Source: Streptomyces sp. 150FB (lineage in GTDB: Bacteria > Actinomycetota > Actinomycetes > Streptomycetales > Streptomycetaceae). Taken from it: a stretch of 64,000 bases of DNA. Within the stretch, counting starts at the first letter, position 1, and each line of letters begins with the position of its first letter. Below the pieces are notes generated by a model. It was not told where the DNA came from and made no database searches. It saw only the letters and a list, made by a program, of their open reading frames with translations. The stretch covers positions 1,903,145 through 1,967,144 of the forward strand of contig NZ_JTHL01000001.1 of the NCBI RefSeq assembly GCF_000818195.1. Direction: 5' to 3'. Shown in pieces: positions 49,624 through 55,818 of this stretch. The translations under genes and the position numbers were made by a program.

Positions 49624-50538
49624 ATGTCAGCAACGCTTGACGGCAAAGTCGCTCTGGTCGCGGGAGCGACGCGCGGGGCCGGCCGGGGTATCGCGGCCGA
49701 ACTCGGCGCCGCCGGCGCCACCGTCTACGTAACGGGCCGCAGCACCCGGGAGCGGCGCTCGGAGTACAACCGTGCCGAGACCATCGAGGACACCGCCGAC
49801 CTGGTGACGGCGGCAGGCGGCCTCGGGATCCCGGTCCCCACCGACCATCTGGTCCCCTCCCAGGTCAGCGCGCTGGTGGAGCGCATCGCCGACGAGCAGG
49901 GCCGGCTGGACGTCCTGGTCAACGACATCTGGGGCGGCGAGAACCTCTTCGCGTGGGACACCCCGCTGTGGGAGCACGACCTTGACGACGGGCTGCGGCT
50001 GCTCCGGCTGGCGGTGGAGACCCACGCGATCACCAGCCACCACGCACTCCCCCTCCTGCTGCGGAACGAGGGCGGACTGGTGATCGAGATGACCGACGGC
50101 ACCGCCGAGTACAACAGGGACACCTACCGCGTCTCGTTCTTCTACGACCTCGCGAAGACAGCGGTGCTCCGCATGGCGTTCGCCCTGGGCCACGAACTGG
50201 GCCCCAGGGGCGCCACAGCGGTCGCGCTGACGCCCGGCTGGATGCGCTCGGAGATCATGCTCGACCACTTCGGCGTGACCGAGGAGTCATGGCGCGACGC
50301 GCTGAAGGACTCACCGCACTTCTGCATCTCCGAGACCCCGTTCTACGTCGGCCGGGCGGTCGCCGCCCTCGCGGCCGACCCCGAGGTGAGCCGCTGGAAC
50401 GGCCAGTCACTGTCCAGCGGCGGCCTCGCCCAGATCTACGGCTTCACAGACCTGGACGGAAGCCGCCCGGACGCCTGGCGCTACCTGGTGGAGGTCCAGG
50501 ACCGCGGAGCCCCCGCCGACGCGAGCACCTACCGCTGA
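49624..50538 (+). CDS. short-chain dehydrogenase/reductase
   Basis: A 304-residue SDR. The cofactor motif is GATRGAGRGIAAELG, with TGRSTRERRSEYNR after the second strand suggesting NADP. The NDIWGGE region replaces the usual NNAG, and YRVSFFYDLAK holds a variant of the YxxxK catalytic pair (Y then K spaced nine or four apart, less typical). Substrate unknown. It is 105 bp after iclR and co-directional, so it may belong to the same regulon. Confidence 0.85.
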   Translation: MSATLDGKVALVAGATRGAGRGIAAELGAAGATVYVTGRSTRERRSEYNRAETIEDTADLVTAAGGLGIPVPTDHLVPSQVSALVERIADEQGRLDVLVNDIWGGENLFAWDTPLWEHDLDDGLRLLRLAVETHAITSHHALPLLLRNEGGLVIEMTDGTAEYNRDTYRVSFFYDLAKTAVLRMAFALGHELGPRGATAVALTPGWMRSEIMLDHFGVTEESWRDALKDSPHFCISETPFYVGRAVAALAADPEVSRWNGQSLSSGGLAQIYGFTDLDGSRPDAWRYLVEVQDRGAPADASTYR

Positions 50539-50728
50539 ACGCCAAACGGCCGCCGCCCACCCGCGCGACCGGCGCGCGACCCTTGCTCGGCCCCAACGGG
50601 TCGGGCGGGGGGCGCTGTCGTGCGTCCGGGCATGCGGTCTTTTGCCGGGCCGTCAGCAGCGCTACGGTGGCCGCCAGTTCGTGCACACTCCTGGCGAAGA
50701 GCGTGGCCTCCCTCGCACGATCGGACAA
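50444..50728 (-). CDS. doubtful small ORF antisense to the SDR end
   Basis: TTG 50728 has GGGAGG 8 nt upstream, and the first 35 residues (SDRAREATLFARSVHELAAT and following) form a convincing amphipathic helix. After that the frame reads through the hairpin repeat and antisense to the SDR gene, where composition is non-coding. It could be a small protein whose original stop was lost, or chance. Confidence 0.2.
   Translation of the reverse strand: MSDRAREATLFARSVHELAATVALLTARQKTACPDARQRPPPDPLGPSKGRAPVARVGGGRLAFSGRCSRRRGLRGPGPPPGSARRPGGFRPGL
50584..50615. repeat. left copy of a 32-bp hairpin repeat
   Basis: 31 of 32 bases are the same as at 53985-54016. The core GGCCCCAACGGGTCGGGC can fold into a stem with a CAAC loop. 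It lies 46 bp after the SDR stop and may serve as its terminator. With the right copy it brackets the accessory genes. Confidence 0.7.
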
Positions 50729-50804
50729 GGCGTCCACCTCCCGGATCATGAAACCGTGATCGAGTTCCCGCAGCGCATGATGCCGTTCTTCCCCGAGGTG
50801 ACCG

Positions 50805-51326
50805 GTGACGACCCCGACACTCGCTGACCGCCTCCGCGCCTGCGGACGATCCGCCTTCCACCTGGAGATGCGGGACGGTTACATGCGTTCCGACCCTCGG
50901 TTCGTCGCCTGGCAGAACGGCGCCCGCGACGACCCGGCAGACATCGACCCGCGTCTGCGGCCGTGGCTCGCGCTGATCTCCGAGACGACCAGTCGCGGTG
51001 TCGCCGTCCGCCGGGCCCGCATCGTGTCCGAACCGGTCAGTGACTACATCCGGTTCGAGCACCATGTCACCGCGCCGAACGTCGCCGCAGGGGAGGACGT
51101 GCGCTGGCTGCCTCGTCGGCACGCCTCTGATCTCGCGCTGCCGGGAAACGACTTCTGGCTGTTCGACGGCGAACTGGTGGTCTTCCTGCACTTCGCGGGG
51201 AACGGCGAACTAGCGCCGGACGACGAGGATGTGAGCACCGGTCCCGCAGCCGTGGGGCTGTGTGCGTCCGCGTTCGAGGCTGTGTGGCAGCGTGCCGTTT
51301 CGCACGCCGACTACCACCTCACCTAA
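50805..51326 (+). CDS. DUF6879-family protein
   Basis: A 173-residue protein of the actinobacterial DUF6879 family: HLEMRDGYMRSDPRFVAWQNG at the N-terminus, then VRRARIVSEPVSDYIRFEH and WLPRRHASDLALPGNDFWLF. In Streptomyces such proteins usually sit right after an XRE-type regulator and are thought to work with it. Here no HTH gene precedes it; the nearest XRE gene is at 54.1 kb. GAGGTG lies 5 nt before GTG 50805. It is cytosolic; its function is unknown. Confidence 0.85.
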   Translation: MTTPTLADRLRACGRSAFHLEMRDGYMRSDPRFVAWQNGARDDPADIDPRLRPWLALISETTSRGVAVRRARIVSEPVSDYIRFEHHVTAPNVAAGEDVRWLPRRHASDLALPGNDFWLFDGELVVFLHFAGNGELAPDDEDVSTGPAAVGLCASAFEAVWQRAVSHADYHLT

Positions 51327-51975
51327 GAGGTATCCACCCGCGTGCGCCCGGACCTACTCGAGTTACTACGTTGCCTGCGGTAAAAAACCGACGAAACGGG
51401 CCTCTACCAGTGACGAAACTACTGGTAGAGGTCTGCTTCTCGCAGGTTCGCGGTCTGGTTCGATGTGGACGGAACTCGGGTCGCGAGCCCAGACTTGCTT
51501 GGCGCGCGCTACGGGGCCTTCGCAGTTGTTCGGTTCTTCTGCAGTCGTGGACGGCGCTGGCTGGCTTGCTTCGGCTGGTACGAGGTGGCCGGTCGGAGTC
51601 CAGATGCTGAGCTGTTTTGTCTCGCGTCGGTGATGGGTGCGGCGACGCGGTCTCTCACCGCCTAGGGCGAACGTGCCAGTTCTTGATCTTGCGGCGGTTG
51701 GCGTGAACGAGCTGGAAGACTCGTGCGGGCGGCTGTCCGCGAGTGGCGCGCCTCTGCGCCGAGGGCTGTGAGCTGTGAGCCAGAGTGCGCGCTGGTGGAC
51801 GACGAGCGAGTTGAGATCTCAGTCGGTTGCGGTGGAGCTCCGGCATCTGATCGACCTGATGGACGGTTACTGGGACGGATAGCTACCGGGTGGCGAGATC
51901 GCGCTGGAATGACGGAGTGACGAGCCGCTCTTTTGGAACTCCTCTGGACGCCGGGTGCGGACCGCTCGATTCGAA
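51327..51975. other. unassigned accessory DNA with lower G+C
   Basis: About 650 bp without a convincing gene on either strand. Short open frames at 51465-51665 and 51723-51920 look partly protein-like but lack good starts and are not recognised; they could be relics. The left end has a perfect 11-bp hairpin. Confidence 0.5.
51401..51431 (+). terminator. hairpin after the DUF6879 gene
   Basis: A perfect 11-bp inverted repeat (51401-51411 with 51421-51431) and a 9-nt loop, 75 bp after the DUF6879 stop. A short A-run lies before it, not after, so it may act on minus-strand transcripts from the AIPR gene too. Confidence 0.6.
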
Positions 51976-53688
51976 TTAGGACCCATCGACACCTCTATCG
52001 ATCCCGTCCTTTCCAGAACGAACCTTTTGGACCAGGTCCCGACACTTTGTAATATTCTTGAAGAGACTAGTCAGATAGTTGGTCGAATAGGTGTCATCGA
52101 TGCTCTTCGTGAGGGCCGTCAAGCTCTGTTCAGTCAGTTCAGGAACACGTTTCATTTCCGATGGCCAATCATACTCGGGATCCTCAATCCGCTGTAGATC
52201 GAGTTCCCGGAAGACCAGATGAAGAACCAGTCGGTTCCCCTGCAGACAGATGGAACGCGGGCGCCCATCTAGCTGACCTCTCAAACGTGTCAACGTTGCG
52301 TCGACTTCCCGCATGACCTCGACGCAACGCCATATCCGATAGGGCCCTACAGTCGGATTGAAGAGTGTCCGGTACGGGGGTTTCTCTGTGGACTCCCAAA
52401 GGCTTCCCATCCTGCTCTTCGCCATGACCGCCAAACTGGGCTCCCTATTCGCACACGCCAGAGCCACTGTGGCGTCCACCACCGTGCAGCCGTGCTCGGG
52501 GCTTGGAACAGGCTCCCCACGCTTGATCGAGTAAGTCTTTTTAAGAGAGAGAACCAGTTCTGTACACAAGCGACCCTGCTCGGGATCCAGCGAGACGAAA
52601 TCTCGGGTCTCCACAGTATTCTGCGTGTTGGTCGCCCTGGTCACCGCTGTCGCAAAACCTTCAGGGCAGCCTTCAAGGCTGATAAAGCGCACCCACACCC
52701 TGGCCTCGTCCAGACCAGCTTCGCCCCTATGTGCTGCCTGGTGGATACTCGCCACCGTCTGGGCACCGTTAACGATACTCACACCCGTGAGCGAGAAATC
52801 ACCGAAAGTGCGACTGGCGGCACCCCGCGCCGTCTTCTTCACGCTCTCGCAGAGCGCTGTCACGCCGTTGTTGAAGTACCAGAAATGTTGGGGGTCTTTG
52901 ATAATCGTTTGCGAAACCGCCTCGTTGACGCTCGTGTTCCCCAGAGCCTTCCTGATGTTCTGGGAGAAAAGACGGTCTCCGAAATGCTCATACCAGTTCG
53001 CCACGCTTGAGGCGGTAACTACGCCGTAGTACGCCTCGTATGGTTCGCTTACCGTACCCCAGTTCTCCAGTTGGGCATTGAAGTCGATTCTGGAGCCTCC
53101 CAATCCTTCGGATATGAAGGAATGAAAATCACTCAGCCCCAGGATCTCCATGGATACGACTTGTTGCGACTCATTCATCTCTTCGAGTAGATCGCTGAAA
53201 ACGGCGGATGAGGGGGCAGCCAAATCGGTTCGGCCGGTGGTTGCCACCACGAGAATGAAGGTGACGTTGACGTCATCAAGTGCCTCTGTAATTTTCTCCT
53301 CTTGGGCACGGAGACGCGCGTTGAACCGGTCGAACTTCGTGTCCAGGAGATCTCTGAACCCGGCCGTGAAATGGCGGGAATCGCCCAAGCCGAGGCTGCC
53401 GTCCCCGGAACCATCCCATTTTGACTGGACAAGGATCACTCTTCGCTGCAGAGGATCGATCGCAATGGCGTCGATTCCATTGTCCCCAGTTCCGTCCACC
53501 ACCGTGGCCGCCGCCTCGGCGGCAGACAGTTCGGTGAACCTCTGTACGGCGAGAGCCGCCAAAGATCGGCTCAGGAAGGACTTTTCCCGGACCGAGTCGC
53601 TGGCTTTTGCGTAGTCGCTCATGTCGATGTGTTCCGCGAAGCCCGTGTGCAGCGCTTCCCTGATGTGCCTGACCCAGAGCCGTTTCAT
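51976..53688 (-). CDS. AIPR-family (abortive infection phage resistance) protein with nuclease motif
   Basis: A 570-residue protein. The N-terminal region (about 30-110) has a PD-(D/E)xK-like nuclease pattern: GTGDNGIDAIAIDP with D73, then QSK at 88-90. The AIPR domain follows from about residue 220 (NWYEHFGDRLFSQNIRKALG, FWYFNNGVTALCES, IVNGAQTVASI). AIPR proteins are linked to phage defence by abortive infection. Codon use has much lower G+C than its neighbours (32 of 60 bases in 52081-52140), a sign of transfer. AGGAGG lies 5 nt before ATG 53688; its start overlaps the stop of a small cysteine-rich ORF. Confidence 0.88.
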   Translation of the reverse strand: MKRLWVRHIREALHTGFAEHIDMSDYAKASDSVREKSFLSRSLAALAVQRFTELSAAEAAATVVDGTGDNGIDAIAIDPLQRRVILVQSKWDGSGDGSLGLGDSRHFTAGFRDLLDTKFDRFNARLRAQEEKITEALDDVNVTFILVVATTGRTDLAAPSSAVFSDLLEEMNESQQVVSMEILGLSDFHSFISEGLGGSRIDFNAQLENWGTVSEPYEAYYGVVTASSVANWYEHFGDRLFSQNIRKALGNTSVNEAVSQTIIKDPQHFWYFNNGVTALCESVKKTARGAASRTFGDFSLTGVSIVNGAQTVASIHQAAHRGEAGLDEARVWVRFISLEGCPEGFATAVTRATNTQNTVETRDFVSLDPEQGRLCTELVLSLKKTYSIKRGEPVPSPEHGCTVVDATVALACANREPSLAVMAKSRMGSLWESTEKPPYRTLFNPTVGPYRIWRCVEVMREVDATLTRLRGQLDGRPRSICLQGNRLVLHLVFRELDLQRIEDPEYDWPSEMKRVPELTEQSLTALTKSIDDTYSTNYLTSLFKNITKCRDLVQKVRSGKDGIDRGVDGS

Positions 53689-53843
53689 GCAGCCTCCTGC
53701 TCGCCAGCGCCGACAAACATGGCTGAGTTGCCGAAGTCACCGTAGTCATTGCATAGGGTGACTGGGAAGAGGCGGAACGTGATCTGGTCGCAAATGGTGC
53801 AACTCTCTTCTAGCCCGCACCTGTCCCGCGTGGCGACGCTCAC
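53685..53843 (-). CDS. 52-residue cysteine-rich protein coupled to the AIPR gene
   Basis: GTG 53843 opens a frame of 52 codons ending TGA 53685, which overlaps the AIPR ATG as ATGA. The product reads VSVATRDRCGLEESCTICDQ, then ITFRLFPVTLCNDYGDFGNS and a short tail. Four cysteines (9, 15, 18, 31) could bind zinc. Codon use is coding-like, and there is no stop for 60 codons upstream of the AIPR start in just this frame. I do not recognise the family. Translational coupling suggests a partner, inhibitor or sensor for the nuclease. Confidence 0.65.
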   Translation of the reverse strand: MSVATRDRCGLEESCTICDQITFRLFPVTLCNDYGDFGNSAMFVGAGEQEAA

Positions 53844-53864
53844 GCCAGGGCGGACCCCAGAGTC

Positions 53865-53870
53865 AAACTA
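53865..53870 (-). promoter_or_regulatory. candidate -10 of the cysteine-rich ORF/AIPR operon
   Basis: Minus-strand TAGTTT, about 20 bp before GTG 53843. No good -35 box; the GAAAAGATCT repeats lie in the -35 region. Confidence 0.3.
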
Positions 53871-53889
53871 CCGGTGACCAGCGAGGCGG

Positions 53890-53921
53890 GAAAAGATCTC
53901 TGGTATCGCGAGAAAAGATCT
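53890..53921. repeat. direct GAAAAGATCT repeats between the AIPR and XRE genes
   Basis: GAAAAGATCT at 53890-53899 and again at 53912-53921, with starts 22 bp apart (about two helical turns). Each contains the palindrome AGATCT. The pair sits in the divergent control region and overlaps the probable AIPR promoter, which fits an operator for the XRE regulator. Confidence 0.5.
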
Positions 53922-53984
53922 TGGATGGGCCAGGATTGCCGCTGCTCAGCGCATTCGTCGGTTGCCCGCAGTACCGCAGCCCCC

Positions 53985-54016
53985 TGCTCGGCCCCAACGG
54001 GTCGGGCAGGGGGCGC
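53985..54016. repeat. right copy of the 32-bp hairpin repeat
   Basis: Differs from 50584-50615 at one base. Here the flanks extend the stem (GCCCCCTGC with GCAGGGGGC), giving a hairpin of about 16 bp with a CAAC loop and two wobble pairs. It lies in the leader of the XRE gene. Confidence 0.7.
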
Positions 54017-54083
54017 CTTTGCCGTACTCCCTGCGCCCACCCCACCAGTACCGTGGAAGCCTCACTCTCTGGCGGGGGCATCG

Positions 54084-55295
54084 GTGAACACGTCCGAAGG
54101 AAGCCTTGGCGACCGCATCGCAGAACTCCGATCGCGGCGAAACATGACGCAGGAGAAGCTGGCCGCGGCTGCCGGCCTGTCCGTCGACTTGATCCGCAAA
54201 CTTGAGCAAGGCAGGCGCAGGACGGCGCGCCTGGCCAGCATCAATGCGATGGCGCGAGCGCTCGATACAGAGCCGAGCTATCTCGTCGGGCAGCCGACGA
54301 CCTTCGAGGCCGGCGCATCGGACGGCGTCCCGCCCTCCGTGCTCGCGCTGCGGCAGGCCGTCTCCCCGGTGGCCGATCTGCTGGACGGGGACACGGACCT
54401 TGACGACCCGCCGAGCATCCTCGAGCTTCAGGCGTCACTGCTGTCGACCGAGGCCATTCGCCGCGACGGGCGCATGGGCGAGATCGGAGCCCTCCTCCCT
54501 CAGCTCATCCGTGACGCCCGCATGGCGGCACATGCCTACACCGGCAGCGACGCGGCAGCGGCGAACTCCGTCCTGGCCGTCGCGTACCAGGTCGCGGCCA
54601 CCACGCTGACGGCCCTCGGCAAGGAGGACGCGGCGTTCACGGCCCTGGAGCGCTCGCTCCTCGCGATCCGCCTGTGCGACGACCCGAACCTTGAGACTAT
54701 GGCCGCTTCGACCTTGTCGTGGGTGTTCACGAAACAAGGGCGGCTGGCGGATGCGGAGCATGTCGCCGTCACCCGCGCGCACCAGATCGAGCCGGGCTTC
54801 CGCTCCAGTCCGGAAGATCTCGCGCTGTGGGGCGTGTTGCTGCTTCGCGCGGCAACCGCCGCGGTGCGGCAGGAGAAACACGACACGGTCACTGACCTGT
54901 TGAGGTTGGCCAAGGGAGCTGCGGAGAGTATGGGGCGGGATCTCCTCGTCTACGCCACCCCGTTCGGGCCGACGAACGCGGGCATCGCCAAGGTGAACTT
55001 CCTGGTGGAGATGGAGAAAAGCGACGAGGCCCTGCGATCTGCCCGCGACATTCCGGGCATTGGTGGGCTGCCGCCCACCTGGAGGGCGCGCTTCCATGTC
55101 GACCGCGCTCTCGCGTACAACGATCTGGGGAAGGACCGGGCGGCAGAGGGCGCGCTCCTGCTGGCCGAGAAGGATGCGCCGGAGTGGATGCGCTACCACT
55201 CGACATCTCGCCGGTTGGTTGAGGAGTTGCGAGGGCGTGCGTCCCGCAAGGACGCCGTCCTCGGCCTGGCCGACCGGCTCGGGCTGGTGGGGTAG
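54084..55295 (+). CDS. XRE-family regulator with TPR-like C-terminal domain
   Basis: A 403-residue protein. The Xre helix-turn-helix at about residues 8-65 (RIAELRSRRNMTQEKLAAAA and the next helix) is followed by an all-helical region of TPR-like repeats (VAYQVAATTLTALGKEDAAF; AYNDLGKDRAAEGALLLAEK). Streptomyces carry many such regulators; peptide or small-molecule sensing by the TPR domain is inferred. GTG 54084 has GGGGG about 6 nt upstream; the longer reading starts in the hairpin repeat. It may control the divergent AIPR operon and the small gene downstream. Confidence 0.88.
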   Translation: MNTSEGSLGDRIAELRSRRNMTQEKLAAAAGLSVDLIRKLEQGRRRTARLASINAMARALDTEPSYLVGQPTTFEAGASDGVPPSVLALRQAVSPVADLLDGDTDLDDPPSILELQASLLSTEAIRRDGRMGEIGALLPQLIRDARMAAHAYTGSDAAAANSVLAVAYQVAATTLTALGKEDAAFTALERSLLAIRLCDDPNLETMAASTLSWVFTKQGRLADAEHVAVTRAHQIEPGFRSSPEDLALWGVLLLRAATAAVRQEKHDTVTDLLRLAKGAAESMGRDLLVYATPFGPTNAGIAKVNFLVEMEKSDEALRSARDIPGIGGLPPTWRARFHVDRALAYNDLGKDRAAEGALLLAEKDAPEWMRYHSTSRRLVEELRGRASRKDAVLGLADRLGLVG

Positions 55296-55447
55296 GACAT
55301 AGCGCCCTACCTGATCCAGAACATAGGACAGCCTGTCACTGGTCTGTGATCACGCGACTCCATAGCGTGCTCCGCATGACGCGGTGCCGGTCAACCCCCA
55401 CCAGAGACGGCCGGCGCCGCTCCCATCGCAGCCCCTGGGAGCCCACC

Positions 55448-55654
55448 ATGACCGTCATCGCCCGCGAACTGCCGCCGCCCGACACGTTGTCCGAGCGCCA
55501 GTTACGCGGCGCCGACCGCTGCTTCTGCGGCGCAGACCTGACCCGCTCGGAGGTCACCGACCTCGGGCAGCAGCGGGTGACCGTGCACGGGGCCCGGGTG
55601 TCGTGGTTCCCCCGCTCCTGCCCGGGCTGCCCCAGAGCGGGCGGTGCGTCATGA
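55448..55654 (+). CDS. small cysteine-containing protein downstream of the XRE regulator
   Basis: A 68-residue protein with CFCGADL near the middle and SCPGCPRAG at the end, together a four-cysteine set that could bind zinc. ATG 55448 follows GGGAG by 7 nt. Small proteins like this are common next to XRE regulators in Streptomyces, function unknown. A second small reading overlaps its stop. Confidence 0.65.
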   Translation: MTVIARELPPPDTLSERQLRGADRCFCGADLTRSEVTDLGQQRVTVHGARVSWFPRSCPGCPRAGGAS

Positions 55655-55733
55655 CCGTCTGCGTGAAGGGCCCTATGCGCGCGGCTTCCCGCTGGAGGAC
55701 GTCACCGGTGCGTACTGCGAGGAGCACGGCTGA
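55651..55733 (+). pseudogene. probable frameshifted small ORF
   Basis: ATG 55651 overlaps the previous stop (ATGA) but leads into an Arg/Pro-rich, non-coding-like frame. The neighbouring frame reads EGPYARGFPLEDVTGAYCEE then HG and stop at 55733, which looks like a real C-terminus. One base gained or lost after the start would explain it. Confidence 0.35.
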
Positions 55734-55753
55734 TCACCGCGCCCGCTACGGCC

Positions 55754-55803
55754 GTCCCCCGCCCATCCCCCGGACCCTGCCGGACCGGGGAATGGACGGG
55801 GAC
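55754..55803 (-). terminator. uvrA terminator
   Basis: A long imperfect hairpin in the 16-65 bp past the uvrA stop: GTCCCC (55754-55759) pairs with GGGGAC (55798-55803), with further pairing of CCAT/ATGG and CCCCGG/CCGGGG inside. Confidence 0.55.
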
Positions 55804-55818
55804 GGGCGCGCCTTCGGC

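Noticed and set aside
50642..50827. Plus-strand 61-residue ORF overlapping the DUF6879 start
   Set aside because: Position would suit a coupled partner, but the sequence has no HTH and no recognisable domain, and its ATG lacks a ribosome-binding site.
51655..51846. Basic 63-residue minus-strand ORF in the accessory spacer
   Set aside because: No start signal and extremely Arg-rich, no similarity recognised; listed only as part of the unassigned region.
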